Source: Microbulbifer harenosus (lineage in GTDB: Bacteria > Pseudomonadota > Gammaproteobacteria > Pseudomonadales > Cellvibrionaceae). Taken from it: a DNA stretch of 64,000 bases. Under the pieces are notes generated by a model that saw nothing but the letters and a program-made list of their open reading frames with translations, did not search any database and was not told the origin of the DNA. The position numbers were made by a program, and so were the translations under genes. Position 1 is the first letter of the stretch, and each line of letters opens with the position of its first letter. Of this stretch, positions 33,226 through 42,772 are shown piece after piece. The stretch lies in NCBI RefSeq assembly GCF_005771435.1, contig NZ_VANI01000021.1, positions 46,469-110,468 of the forward strand, read 5' to 3'.

Positions 33226-35192
33226 ACAGTCAATCTCTGGTAATGCTGAAGAACCTCAGTCGATGTCTGCTGTTGTTTTTTTTCTACTCGCAGGTCGCGG
33301 TGGCAAATGTGCCTGCCCGTGAATTTTTTACGGAACCGGATTTCGCTTCTATCTCGATGAGCCCTGATGGGAAACGTATTGCCGGTGTGCGCAGGGAAAA
33401 TGGAGAGGCTTTTCTGGAAGTATCGGAAGCTTCGGGGCGGGGGGGCGTGTACCGGCTTGCAGCAACTGACTTGAGTAAAGGCAAGACGAGTATTGATCAG
33501 TGGGCCTGGATTGATCCTGTGCGTTTGGTAGTACAAAGCACTTCCGAGCGGCGGGGTATTGAAGATTTGCTTGATACCAGGAAAAAAAGTGAATGGTCTG
33601 TGTGGGATCTGTCGAATTCAAAACCTGAACGGGCCAGTCTTAAACGTATCACAACACCCGGTTGGGTGGTGGAGGCGCTACCCGATCAGGAGCAGGAATT
33701 TCTGTATGCCAAAAGTGGGGCTTATTCCAAAATTTACCGCATCCGCGCCGATCAACTCAGTGCGCCGGGCAAGTTGAGTAAATTGAGTGCGGTAGACGGT
33801 GGTCAGTTTACTGCCTCCAATGAAGTGCGCTCGGTTTCGGGGTATGCCGTCAGGTGGTTTCTGGATGCCGATAGCAAGCCGCGCGCGGTGTTGCACTTCG
33901 ATAGTGAAGGTGATCTGACACTGAGTGCATTCAATGATGAGGGAGAAACAGAAGTTCTGGAGCAGTGGCGGGATGCGGACAAGGAACCCTCAAAGGGGAA
34001 GGTTGTTCCAATAGCCCTGGCTCCGGGAAAGGGAAAGTTCTACGGACTTGATTTTAATGAGGACATAGAACGCAGTATTTTCCTGCTGGACTATGAATCT
34101 GGTGAAAAGACACTGATTCATGAGATCAGTGCCTACAAGATTGTCGACCTCATTCTGTCTCCGCTGGATGGTTCACTCATTGGTGTGCGTACTGTTCGCA
34201 ACGGTAATCGCGTGGATGAGTACTTCGACAAGGCGGTATCCGGCAGCAAGTCACAATCGGGGGCCGACATCGAGAGTGAACTTGGTCGCAGCCCGGATGG
34301 AGAGAAGCGGCTCGTTTATCGGGAGTCGCACAATCAGCCGGGTGTTTTCCTGCTCTACTCGTCCACTTCATCCAAGGTAGTTGGTGAGCGGTTTCCCGGC
34401 CTTAGAGGAAAGCTGGGTGGACGTCTGATCGAAGAGACGTTCAAAGTGGGCGATCTGGATATTCCCTACCTGCTCAGCCTGCCGGATAACGGCACTGGTC
34501 CCTCACCGCTGGTATTACTGCCCCACGGTGGTCCCATCGGGGTATTCGATGATCGCAGTTACGATCCGCTGACCCAGTATCTTGTGGCGTCAGGCTATGC
34601 GGTTTTGCGGGTGAATTTCCGCGGTTCAGGTGGATACACTGCCGAGTTGAAAGAAGCGGGTAAACAGCAGTGGGGCGCCCTGATGCTGGAGGACATTTAT
34701 CGCGTTACCGACTCGGTGGTCCAGCGAGCGGATATCGATCGCAAGCGAGTGTGTGCGTTAGGTATCAGCTATGGTGGCTATGCTTCCGCGATGATGGCCA
34801 CCCGCCATCCTGAGCTGTTTCGCTGTGCCGCCAGTATCGCCGGTGTCAGCGATATAAACCTCATGCTCAACTCAACACGCTTGAATCCCCGGCAGCGAGC
34901 GTGGAGTCGCGATTATATCGGCGACCCCAGAAAGGATTACGATACCCTGAAAGCGGTATCTCCTGCCTATCTGACGTCCGAACTTCAGGTTCCGATCTTT
35001 GTCGCCCACGGCGGTAAGGACGAGGTGGTGGATCCGGAGCATGGATTCCGCCTTAAGACCGCGCTGGAAGCAAGTGGCAAGCCGTTTGAATGGTATTTTG
35101 ATCCCGAAGTCGGACACAGCCTGGGAGGACCGGAAAGCCGGGCGCGGATATTTGAGCGCGCTAAAGTTTTTCTCGATTCGGTGCTGATGTAA
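33222..35192 (+). CDS. Secreted S9 prolyl-oligopeptidase-family peptidase
   Basis: A 656-residue alpha/beta-hydrolase peptidase (S9C-like acylaminoacyl-peptidase branch). The start is GTG 33222, overlapping the previous stop; ATG 33243 is an alternative that keeps the signal peptide (LLLFFFYSQVAVANVPAREF). A propeller-like region (~30-390) is followed by the catalytic domain with the oxyanion strand LLPHGGPIGVFDDRSY (~433), Ser in LGISYGGYAS (~515), Asp in AHGGKDEVVD (~598) and His in EVGHSLGG (~631). It probably cleaves short peptides in the periplasm. The product set differs from the DPP-IV-like enzyme at 17824-20031, which belongs to another branch. A terminator follows. Confidence 0.9.
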   Translation: MNSQSLVMLKNLSRCLLLFFFYSQVAVANVPAREFFTEPDFASISMSPDGKRIAGVRRENGEAFLEVSEASGRGGVYRLAATDLSKGKTSIDQWAWIDPVRLVVQSTSERRGIEDLLDTRKKSEWSVWDLSNSKPERASLKRITTPGWVVEALPDQEQEFLYAKSGAYSKIYRIRADQLSAPGKLSKLSAVDGGQFTASNEVRSVSGYAVRWFLDADSKPRAVLHFDSEGDLTLSAFNDEGETEVLEQWRDADKEPSKGKVVPIALAPGKGKFYGLDFNEDIERSIFLLDYESGEKTLIHEISAYKIVDLILSPLDGSLIGVRTVRNGNRVDEYFDKAVSGSKSQSGADIESELGRSPDGEKRLVYRESHNQPGVFLLYSSTSSKVVGERFPGLRGKLGGRLIEETFKVGDLDIPYLLSLPDNGTGPSPLVLLPHGGPIGVFDDRSYDPLTQYLVASGYAVLRVNFRGSGGYTAELKEAGKQQWGALMLEDIYRVTDSVVQRADIDRKRVCALGISYGGYASAMMATRHPELFRCAASIAGVSDINLMLNSTRLNPRQRAWSRDYIGDPRKDYDTLKAVSPAYLTSELQVPIFVAHGGKDEVVDPEHGFRLKTALEASGKPFEWYFDPEVGHSLGGPESRARIFERAKVFLDSVLM

Positions 35193-35218
35193 GGAGGCGG
35201 AAGGGTAATAGGTAGGAG

Positions 35219-35245
35219 ATGCTCCGGCCTCAGCCGGAGCATTTG
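35219..35245. terminator. Hairpin between convergent genes
   Basis: ATGCTCCGGC-CTCA-GCCGGAGCAT is a perfect 10-bp stem followed by TTTGT. It is probably a shared, moderately strong terminator. Confidence 0.75.
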
Positions 35246-35266
35246 TCAGATCTGTGAAGGCGGCGA

Positions 35267-37069
35267 TCAGAAATTTTCGTGTTCTCGCACATGCTTCCAG
35301 CTTGCGCCCTCATCCAAGGACTCATAAAAGTCCATTGAACTGCCTTTGCACGTCAGCAACAGGCGGTCTTTCACGTCTGGAATCAGGGTGCCGCAAAATT
35401 CGCTTGGCAGCGGGTCTTCGCTTTTGGTCCAGACTTTTCCGCCGTCCACACTGTGAATCAGGCGCACCTTATTTTCCGTCTCGCCGGATTCCGCCGATTT
35501 TTCCCGGAAAAGGGCAATCGCGAGCACTTCGTCATTGTTTTTGAACCAGGGTGTACTGGCAAACGAAAAACGGTCCACCTTCTGCTGGTAGCGGCCTTTG
35601 GAGCCTTTCGCCCTGCAGCTATCGCCCACGATTTTTGTCCCCGGCGGACAGCCAGAGATGGATGTGGAAATTTCCTCCCATTGCCCGTTGTTTTTATTCA
35701 GCTTCAGGTAATCGGGTTTTCCGTCCCAGCTCCAGAAACCCGCTTCCTTGATAGCGAGTTGGGTTGCGCCGGCGTTGACGACGGTAGAGTACTGCTGCTC
35801 GTTGCCTTCGCCGAGTATTTGCCAGTCTGATGTATCAACCACGAAAGACTCAAGCTTGCCGTTTTCGAACATCGGCTCGCTGTATCGTGCGATGGTGCGT
35901 ACAAAGATCTCGTTGCGATCCTCGATCCGCTTAAGATCTACACTGGAGATATTGCGCGGGGACACCGCCTGCTGGCTGCCGTTTTTCGGTTTCGGATTTG
36001 TGTCGTAAGTGAGTACGCCGTTCGGATCCAACCAACCGCGGTCGGAACGGAAGGTAACCAGGTGTTGCCAATCCACGTTGGCAAGGTCAGTGCTACGCCA
36101 GACTTTGAGCAGGTGGTTTTCACTGGTTATCAAGTCGATCGTATTGTCACCTGCGAACGTCGCCTGATGGACGCGCAGCTGATGGGCGATGGAAACATCC
36201 TGCCAGTCGCCGTTAACGCGCTTGATGAACACCTTGCCTTCATCGCCGGCTACGACAAGGTCACCGCGCTGGTTGGCGACGATGGTGTACAGGTCGATAT
36301 TGGTATCGACCGCATCCATACTCCATTCTCCCTGTGGGGAGCGTTTGATAATGATCCCCAGTTTGCCGACAAAATAGAGGCTGCCATCCGGGCCGGCATA
36401 CTGTTCGTTGTAGGTAACCGGGTTGCGCGCTGCGGATACGTAATTGGAGTTGCGCTCCTGTTCGTATTCATCTTCCATCCAGCCGTGTACGGAATCCAGA
36501 GTGAAATCGTAGAACGGGAAGCTTTCATGGAGAGTGCTTCCAGCTGCTTCACTTGGTTGTCTCAGCAGCATGTTGATGTACTTGTCGCCCTGGGACTTCG
36601 GGTAGTAAATGATGGTGCCGAGGTCAGTGACTTGCCCGGGATTGACTCGGAATGTCCCGAATTTTGCGTCGGTGGTGACAAACCGCGAATACCAGAAATC
36701 GCCGTGGGAGTGGAATGCACGGATACTGCTCAGTGCGTAATCACCGGCGTTCACCGGTGCGGCAAACACGGTGCTGCCGCGATAGTTATTCGCCAGTGCC
36801 GTAAGGCGCGGGGACTTGACCTCGCTGGATTCGTTCAGGTTTTTGGGGTTGATGGTGAGCTGGTTGAAGGGCAGGGGATAGCTACTGGCATTTATCACCT
36901 TGGCTACCACCACGCCCTGTTGTGGCTGTAGTACCGTTTTCTCACTGAGCGTGGGCAACATATTCACCTGGCTGGCACAGCCCCCGAGAAACAGCAGCAC
37001 TGCGCCAAGGGCGACCCTGCTCAGGTATCGCACCCCCGCCCTCATGCCAATCGAACAATCTGCAAACAT
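35267..37069 (-). CDS. Lipoprotein with BNR/YCF48-like propeller repeats
   Basis: A 600-residue protein with a lipoprotein signal, lipobox LGGC (Cys ~31), whichever of ATG 37069 or 37045 is used. The former has a GGGGG-rich site upstream. Residues ~40-190 form an N-domain I do not recognise. From ~230 onward there are propeller-like repeats with GPDGSLYFVGKLGIIIKRSPQGEW, NQRGDLVVAGDEGKVFIKRVNGDW and, near the end, a sialidase-type Asp-box (SVDGGKVWTKSEDP) and SLDEGASWKHV. Asp-box repeats here are structural; no catalytic triad of sialidases is apparent. Envelope location follows from the lipobox. The role is unknown. It is a single gene, 161 bp from DUF1853. Confidence 0.75.
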   Translation of the reverse strand: MFADCSIGMRAGVRYLSRVALGAVLLFLGGCASQVNMLPTLSEKTVLQPQQGVVVAKVINASSYPLPFNQLTINPKNLNESSEVKSPRLTALANNYRGSTVFAAPVNAGDYALSSIRAFHSHGDFWYSRFVTTDAKFGTFRVNPGQVTDLGTIIYYPKSQGDKYINMLLRQPSEAAGSTLHESFPFYDFTLDSVHGWMEDEYEQERNSNYVSAARNPVTYNEQYAGPDGSLYFVGKLGIIIKRSPQGEWSMDAVDTNIDLYTIVANQRGDLVVAGDEGKVFIKRVNGDWQDVSIAHQLRVHQATFAGDNTIDLITSENHLLKVWRSTDLANVDWQHLVTFRSDRGWLDPNGVLTYDTNPKPKNGSQQAVSPRNISSVDLKRIEDRNEIFVRTIARYSEPMFENGKLESFVVDTSDWQILGEGNEQQYSTVVNAGATQLAIKEAGFWSWDGKPDYLKLNKNNGQWEEISTSISGCPPGTKIVGDSCRAKGSKGRYQQKVDRFSFASTPWFKNNDEVLAIALFREKSAESGETENKVRLIHSVDGGKVWTKSEDPLPSEFCGTLIPDVKDRLLLTCKGSSMDFYESLDEGASWKHVREHENF

Positions 37070-37230
37070 GAATTCTGACCCCCTGTTTTTATTGGTCTAC
37101 GAAAATTAAGGCGATGATTCTAAATGAATGGGTGCCACATCGCCCAATCGACGGGTGGATAGCGCACTTTTTGCTCGAAAATTGAGCAGGTTTTAAAGGG
37201 GACGTTTATTCTGGCCAGGAGCAAGTCTGA

Positions 37231-38136
37231 TTAGACGGCGCGATGAGCGAGTGCGCGTTGGTACCAGTCATCAGGAACGATAAATCCACGGCACAAATAC
37301 TCTGGTTCGCCGGTATTCTCGGTCGTCGCGGCTATGCAGACGGGGCCTCGCGCAAGCAGGGCAGGAAGTACGGTATTCTCAAGCCTCACTGTGGAGTATC
37401 CATCGTCCGCATCGGTGCCAACTGGCGCTAGCCATGAGGTTTTCTGCAGTGGCAGCCAGTGCTGGGATTCGCTTAAGAAACTTTGCAGGAACAGCTCCGA
37501 TGTCGCCCACCAGTACCGCGAGGCCTGCGCGCCGTGTGCTGAGGCCCCTAGCGGCGTAAACAGCCGTCCCGGCATTAGCGTCCACTGCCGGTCGAGACGT
37601 AGCTCCCGGTGCCGGAGTGCCTCTACTGCGGGCTGTGATTGGGCAATCGGCAGCTGGTGATCACGCATACGCGCGAGCTTGATGTCCAGGCGGTCCCGGA
37701 GCCCGGGGCCGACCCAATGGCCGTCTACCTGAAGATAGAACTTCACTGCGACTTCCCAGTGCTCGACGGCGTTGTCGGGCAAATACCTGACAACGAAGTC
37801 CAGTTCCCCCAGTGTTTGCCCCTGGCTGCGAACGGCCAGGTTGCGCGCAAGCAGTATGTAGTCTGGGTGGTGGGTAAACGCGAAGTCCCACAGCTGCTCA
37901 AAATAGACCCCGAGGCGGCGGCTGTTGAGCGTTTGCAGGTTCGCTTCCAGCTTCGGCTGCAGGCGGGTGATTGTTTCTGATGCAGAAAAAAACTGATGCA
38001 GTTGCCGGCGCCTCTGCTCCGGCAGCCACGGCAGCGCGAACTCGGGTGCAATATCCGGTGTGGTCAGCGCCCACAACAGATTGCGCCAGTGATCGGGCTT
38101 GGCGGATTCGAAACCGGTGGGCGGTGAGGTATTCAT
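37231..38136 (-). CDS. DUF1853 family protein
   Basis: A 301-residue cytosolic protein matching DUF1853. Visible family features are LGVYFEQLWDFAFTHHPDY (~75-93), QGQTLGELDFVVR (~105-117), HWEVAVKFYLQ (~126-136) and LSESQHWLPLQKTSWLAPV (~228-246). The ELDFVV...EVAVKFYL arrangement resembles PD-(D/E)XK nuclease cores (D...ExK), which is how the family has been interpreted; I cannot confirm activity. There is no signal peptide. It is flanked by the lipoprotein and the autotransporter genes on the same strand with small gaps (41 bp to the autotransporter stop). Function is unknown. Confidence 0.85.
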   Translation of the reverse strand: MNTSPPTGFESAKPDHWRNLLWALTTPDIAPEFALPWLPEQRRRQLHQFFSASETITRLQPKLEANLQTLNSRRLGVYFEQLWDFAFTHHPDYILLARNLAVRSQGQTLGELDFVVRYLPDNAVEHWEVAVKFYLQVDGHWVGPGLRDRLDIKLARMRDHQLPIAQSQPAVEALRHRELRLDRQWTLMPGRLFTPLGASAHGAQASRYWWATSELFLQSFLSESQHWLPLQKTSWLAPVGTDADDGYSTVRLENTVLPALLARGPVCIAATTENTGEPEYLCRGFIVPDDWYQRALAHRAV

Positions 38137-38176
38137 TGGTGCGAGTATAGAGAGACGGCCCCAGCGGCGTCACCTG

Positions 38177-40504
38177 TTACCACTTGAAGCGAAAGCCGAA
38201 GGTCAGGCTCGCTTCGTAACTATCGCCGGCATTGTCGAAACTGGTGGCGTAGTCCACTTCGCCGTATACGGAGCAGCGGTCTCCGCACTGGTCGTAGGTG
38301 AAGCCCAGTCCCAGCTGTCCCCACCAGTCGTCGCGGGCCTGATACAGGGAAGTCCCGGAAACCTTGATTTCCGTCTCGTCTTCAAAATAGTAAAAGACGT
38401 TGGCGATGGCGTAGAGGCCAATGCGTTCCAGCAACAGGTTGCCGTACATGTTGCGCTTCAGCCGCTGGCTGACGCGCTGCTCAAACGCGAGCCCGAAACG
38501 CGCCGAGCCGCCGTTGTTCTCTGTATCTTTGAAGCGAACGTTGTACTGGTCTTGGTGGTCGTCGATCTGCTCCGCGTTGAAGATCAGCTGCACCTGGGGC
38601 GTGAGGGAATAAAAGTCACAGAGTTTGAAGCTGTGCCCGGCTTCCGCTGAAAAGGCGAAGCCGATGGCATCGTTGTCGTTGCCGAGATAATAGAGTTCGT
38701 AGGAATAGAAGTCGGAGTCGAACCAGTTGAACTGTGCCTGCAGGTCCGCGTAACTGCCCTGGCTGCCGTACCAGGTGAACGTGGTGCCGACACCGAACTG
38801 ATCGGTTTCGATGCGGCCGTGGCCGAAGTAACTGTCCAGATCTGTTCTGCCGTAGCCGTACTGGGCAAAAATACCGAGCATCAGGCGTCCGTAGTACACC
38901 GCCGGGTCAAAAGAAAAGTCGGAGCCGATCTGCACCAGCCCGTAATCCTGCTGCCATTCGGCGTGGCTGGTGGAGTTGTCCGGTATGTTGTCGTTGTACC
39001 TGGATGCAAGGCGCAGCCAAAGGCCTCCGCCGTCGATGGTCTGTTCCACCGCGTCGGCGTAACAGCAGAGACCGCGGTCTCGGAAACTGGTGCCGGCCCA
39101 GAAACGGTTGCCCACCCGCTTGCGCAAGGTGGTGGGCTGGTTCATCTGGCGGATGGACTGGGCGTAGGTTTCGTAGAGCACGGCGCCGGGCTGCCAGCGC
39201 GGAATCAACTGCCCGCTGCCGTCAAATGGATCTTCCAGGGTGGAGCGCAAATACCAGTTGCCGTCATCGGGATCACTCAACCCGCCGTGGTGCAGGGTGT
39301 AACCATAGGCGCCGCCAACGGTTACGGGTTGGCCGTCCAGCGCAATGTACTCGCCATCCAGGACAAAAGCGTCGGCGGCGGATTGCCCGGAGATATCGAT
39401 GATCTTGATCCCGTCGCCGCTAGTGGTTGCGCCGTCACCGCCGCGATTGTAAATCTGCACAAAGGTACGCCCGCCGGTGTCACCGGCAATGGTGAGAAGA
39501 TCCGTAGGGGCATTGTCGGCGGCGAGTTCGGTTTCCAGCCACAGGCGTCCATCGCGTCCGGTGTAGTTGCCGAAGCGCCCGCTGTCGTGGGCGGCAATAT
39601 TCAACCGATTGTAACGTTCGTCCACCAGCCACAGGGTACCCGCGTTTACGACATCGCCGCGAATGGTGTAGTCGGCGGGAATGAAATCGACAATGCCACC
39701 GAAGCGGATATCGAGCCCGAGCAGGTCGCCCTCGTAACTGCCCCCGCCAACCGTCAGGGAACCGCTCAGGGTAATCCTGGAACTGCCATTGACGATGATG
39801 CGCTCCCAGTTCTGTAGCAGCTGCCCGTCGATCTGATGGTCGAGAATAAAGCGCAGCGAATCCACATAGCCATCGTCTGCGGTGTAGTCATCGCCACCGT
39901 CGAGTATTGTTTCAGTGTCGTAGGCGAAGGCGTCGATGCGCACGGTATCCGACCCATTCCCGCCGCGAAATAAATCCAGCACACCTTCATCCCAGTGGAA
40001 AACATCATCTCCATCACCCATGTCGAGGTAATTGAAAATGTATCCGCCGTCCAGTAACACCTCGTCGTTGCCACTGCCCATCGTCAGATCAAATACCACG
40101 CCGTCGTAGACTTCTACCCGGTCGTTACCCGCGCCGGTGTCGATTCCGCCACCGTAGTAGTCGCCCACGGAAGTGCGGCGCTCGCGCATGGTGACGATGT
40201 CGTCGCCATCACCGGTGGTCAGGTGTACCTGAATGTCAGACTCAGTGATGTCCACGCGATCATTGCCGCTGCCCGTATCCACCGTACCCAGCGTGACACC
40301 GTTCAGGGTCAGGGTGTCGTCGCCGCCCAGGGAGCTGACATTGGCGCCGGCCGGGTCGTTGTCGACGTCGCAGAGGATCTGGTCCGGCCCCTCGGTTCCG
40401 GTATTGGATGGGGCGCAATCCGCATGTGCGCCGAAAGGTACCAACAGCAGGCAGGCCGCCAGCCCGTTTCTGAGATACGGGAAAACCGCCGAATCAGAAT
40501 TCAT
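38177..40504 (-). CDS. Autotransporter with RTX-like Asp/Gly repeats
   Basis: A 775-residue type V secretion protein. The signal peptide (LAACLLLVPFGAHAD) ends near residue 29. Residues ~50-200 carry acidic Gly/Asp repeats (GSGNDRVDI, TGDGDDIVTM, TGAGNDRVEV, GSGNDEVLL, GDGDDVFHW, GGNGSDTVRI) like calcium-binding RTX nonapeptides. A beta-helix passenger end follows (~350-420, GGRTFVQIYNRGGDG...GIKIIDI), the stretch typical of autotransporters. The C-terminal ~270 residues form the autotransporter barrel, from RKRVGNRFWAG to a terminal FGFRFKW. Its start overlaps the OmpW gene stop by 11 bp. Adhesion or another surface function is inferred. Confidence 0.87.
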   Translation of the reverse strand: MNSDSAVFPYLRNGLAACLLLVPFGAHADCAPSNTGTEGPDQILCDVDNDPAGANVSSLGGDDTLTLNGVTLGTVDTGSGNDRVDITESDIQVHLTTGDGDDIVTMRERRTSVGDYYGGGIDTGAGNDRVEVYDGVVFDLTMGSGNDEVLLDGGYIFNYLDMGDGDDVFHWDEGVLDLFRGGNGSDTVRIDAFAYDTETILDGGDDYTADDGYVDSLRFILDHQIDGQLLQNWERIIVNGSSRITLSGSLTVGGGSYEGDLLGLDIRFGGIVDFIPADYTIRGDVVNAGTLWLVDERYNRLNIAAHDSGRFGNYTGRDGRLWLETELAADNAPTDLLTIAGDTGGRTFVQIYNRGGDGATTSGDGIKIIDISGQSAADAFVLDGEYIALDGQPVTVGGAYGYTLHHGGLSDPDDGNWYLRSTLEDPFDGSGQLIPRWQPGAVLYETYAQSIRQMNQPTTLRKRVGNRFWAGTSFRDRGLCCYADAVEQTIDGGGLWLRLASRYNDNIPDNSTSHAEWQQDYGLVQIGSDFSFDPAVYYGRLMLGIFAQYGYGRTDLDSYFGHGRIETDQFGVGTTFTWYGSQGSYADLQAQFNWFDSDFYSYELYYLGNDNDAIGFAFSAEAGHSFKLCDFYSLTPQVQLIFNAEQIDDHQDQYNVRFKDTENNGGSARFGLAFEQRVSQRLKRNMYGNLLLERIGLYAIANVFYYFEDETEIKVSGTSLYQARDDWWGQLGLGFTYDQCGDRCSVYGEVDYATSFDNAGDSYEASLTFGFRFKW

Positions 40505-41246
40505 AGGTAACGCCCAGATTCAGCGTCCATGGGTTGGTTTCGAAATCGGAGTACAGACGCTCATAGCCTGGGTTGGTGGGGTAGGTCACCACCGCGTCGG
40601 TATTGGCATCGGTGTAAATAACCGCGGCATTGATCAGCCAGGAACTCAGTGCCCCGACGCGCCCCAGACGCCAGTCCAGCCCTAATTGCGCGCTGGCGCC
40701 CCAGGAATGGCCGATACCGAATTTGCCCGGGCCGGTAGCCATGCCGCTGTTTACCAGATATTGCTGAAAATCCGGGTTCAGTTTGTCGTCGTAAAAATCC
40801 GAGTAGTTTACGCCGATGCCAATGTAGGGTTGGCCAAGGCAGTTGAGGTCATTCAGGTACCAGTTGACGAACAAATTTGCTGATGAGGTGGTAAACCGGC
40901 CGAAGTTGATACCGTCGCGGCCCGGGTTTCCGCGAAAATTTTCCAGCGCAAGTGAGTGCGTTGCACCGCCAATATAGAGTAGTTCCAGCCCGAGATAGGG
41001 TAGCGGGCGCCACACACCAGACACATTCCAGGTGGTGTCTTCTTCAATGTCCCATCCGGTCCGGTACAACTCCCAATCCTGCAACACGTAGTACTTGAGC
41101 GAAGTGTTGTGGTCATCGGGGTAAACAAAGCTGGCTCCCAGTCGCACATAGAAACGGGTCAGGTCCAGATCCGAAACAGGAATCTGCGCATGCGCTAGAA
41201 ACGGGAATAAAAGTACAAAAGTAGCGGCCAGCCTGAGCTTTTTCAT
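40494..41246 (-). CDS. OmpW-family outer membrane protein
   Basis: A 250-residue eight-stranded beta-barrel protein. ATG 41246 is preceded by GGAG at a good distance and starts a signal peptide (LRLAATFVLLFPFLAHAQ, ~4-21); the longer frame to 41339 is not used. OmpW features are FYVRLGASFVYPDD (~33-46), LGLELLYIGG (~81), PYIGIGVNYSDFYDD (~142-156) and the C-terminal LNLGVTYEF with terminal Phe. OmpW proteins form narrow hydrophobic channels for small apolar molecules and respond to stress. Here the gene is the first of a two-gene operon with the autotransporter (11-bp overlap), an uncommon partner. Confidence 0.88.
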   Translation of the reverse strand: MKKLRLAATFVLLFPFLAHAQIPVSDLDLTRFYVRLGASFVYPDDHNTSLKYYVLQDWELYRTGWDIEEDTTWNVSGVWRPLPYLGLELLYIGGATHSLALENFRGNPGRDGINFGRFTTSSANLFVNWYLNDLNCLGQPYIGIGVNYSDFYDDKLNPDFQQYLVNSGMATGPGKFGIGHSWGASAQLGLDWRLGRVGALSSWLINAAVIYTDANTDAVVTYPTNPGYERLYSDFETNPWTLNLGVTYEF

Positions 41247-41551
41247 TGTTGACTCCGTTGAACACCGGTTGACCTCCGCGACCCTTGTTATGCCTGGGTG
41301 GTCATCGGTCTGGTCAAAAGCTTTGTCTTGGCGCGGCAATTATTGAATTGGCACTGCCGGGGAAACGCTGAAAACACCAATAAAAGTAGCATGAGGTGGA
41401 AAAATTGCCGGGCGATTCCCGAATGGGCGATACGGGGAAGTCACACCAAAAAATGGCGACTTCAATATTGCAGGCGTGTAAAATGCCGCATCCTTACCCG
41501 GCTCGTTGTTCGTCCAATACAAGCCAATTTCGCGCCCTTTTTTACCTGGCC

Positions 41552-42754
41552 ATGCAGCATCGCACGCGTTTTTTAACCCTCACTGACCAGCTACAGTGCC
41601 TGAGTGCCTTCTGGCGGCAGTCCGCCTTTTGCGACACGGACCTGGCGTGGCGCCATCAGTTTCCAATGCTCGGTGACGCCTGCCTGCAGCTGGAGGACGC
41701 AGCGGTAGACGCGCTGGAACGACAGCCCGAAGCGCTGCACCATTTCCTCGCAGAATTCATACCGGGCTACCGGGATTTATTGGCACTGCTGCCGCTGCGA
41801 GAGCGAATGCAGCCGGCAACACTTTGCGGGCGACTGGCCACTGGGGTTCCCGGACGCAAGTGGACTCAGATGGCGGCCTTTATCGGGGCGTTACCAAAAG
41901 CCATTCCCGGCCAGGACCGCACCGTAGTGGATTGGTGCTCCGGCAAGGCGCACCTGGGGCGAGCCCTGGCTCACCATTGGCAGTGTTCTTTGCACGCGGT
42001 TGAGCGCCAGTCGGCACTGTGTGATGAAGGCGCCGCCCTGGCTGCGCCCTGGGTGAAAGAGGTGAAGTTCTCCTGCAAGGATGTGCTTGAGCAGCCCCAC
42101 GAATTTGCGGCGAAGGACTTCGTGATTGCCTTGCATGCCTGTGGTGATTTACACCGCGCGCTGTTGCGGCAGTGGCGCGACAGCGAATCGCCACACTTGT
42201 GTCTGGTACCCTGCTGTTATCAGCTGTGGCTGGATGACCTCTATATTCCACTTTCGCAGGCAGCAACAATCAATAACCTGGCCCTGAACAAAAACCAGGT
42301 GCGCCTTGCGGTACAGGAGATGGTCACTTCCGCCGAACGCGAGCGCAGGCAATCGCAGACCATGGCGCAGTGGCGCATGGCCTTTGACCTGATCCAGCGG
42401 GAATTGCGTGGCGTGGATGAGTATCTGCCGACGCCGTCGCTCGGTTATCACCTGCTGGCGCAGGGACCGGAGCGGGTGATCCGCACTCTGGCCGATAGAA
42501 AATCGCTTTCTATTCCGGATGGGTTCGACATTCAGCCCTATGTTGCGCGCGCCGAGGAGCGCCACGCGGCGTTTCGTCGGTTGCAGCTGGTCTCCCACGG
42601 TTTCCGGCGTGCCTTGGAGCTGTGGCTGGTGCTGGATCTCGCCCTGTATCTGGAAGAGGGCGATTGCGAGGTCGAACTGACAAGTTTTTGCCCGCGCGAC
42701 ATCACCCCGCGCAATATCCGGATTCTAGCCACGCGCAATTCAGTCAGCGTTTAA
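41552..42754 (+). CDS. SAM-dependent methyltransferase (METTL25/GSTCD-like)
   Basis: A 400-residue protein with a class I methyltransferase core. Motif I is VVDWCSGKAHLGRALA (~129-144 from this start), the acidic end of strand 2 is HAVERQ, and DFVIALHACGDLHRALLR (~190-207) is followed by LCLVPCCYQLW (~218). The HACGDL...PCCYQ pattern is that of METTL25/GSTCD-like methyltransferases thought to act on RNA or protein. The N-terminal region ahead of the fold is helical. The start is uncertain. The frame is open from GTG 41396, and ATG 41483 has an AGGCG-like site but sits in a TGTAAAAT promoter-like context. ATG 41552 begins the part that looks protein-like. tapT follows 18 bp downstream. Confidence 0.82.
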   Translation: MQHRTRFLTLTDQLQCLSAFWRQSAFCDTDLAWRHQFPMLGDACLQLEDAAVDALERQPEALHHFLAEFIPGYRDLLALLPLRERMQPATLCGRLATGVPGRKWTQMAAFIGALPKAIPGQDRTVVDWCSGKAHLGRALAHHWQCSLHAVERQSALCDEGAALAAPWVKEVKFSCKDVLEQPHEFAAKDFVIALHACGDLHRALLRQWRDSESPHLCLVPCCYQLWLDDLYIPLSQAATINNLALNKNQVRLAVQEMVTSAERERRQSQTMAQWRMAFDLIQRELRGVDEYLPTPSLGYHLLAQGPERVIRTLADRKSLSIPDGFDIQPYVARAEERHAAFRRLQLVSHGFRRALELWLVLDLALYLEEGDCEVELTSFCPRDITPRNIRILATRNSVSV

Positions 42755-42772
42755 CCTCGCCACAGGTCGTAC

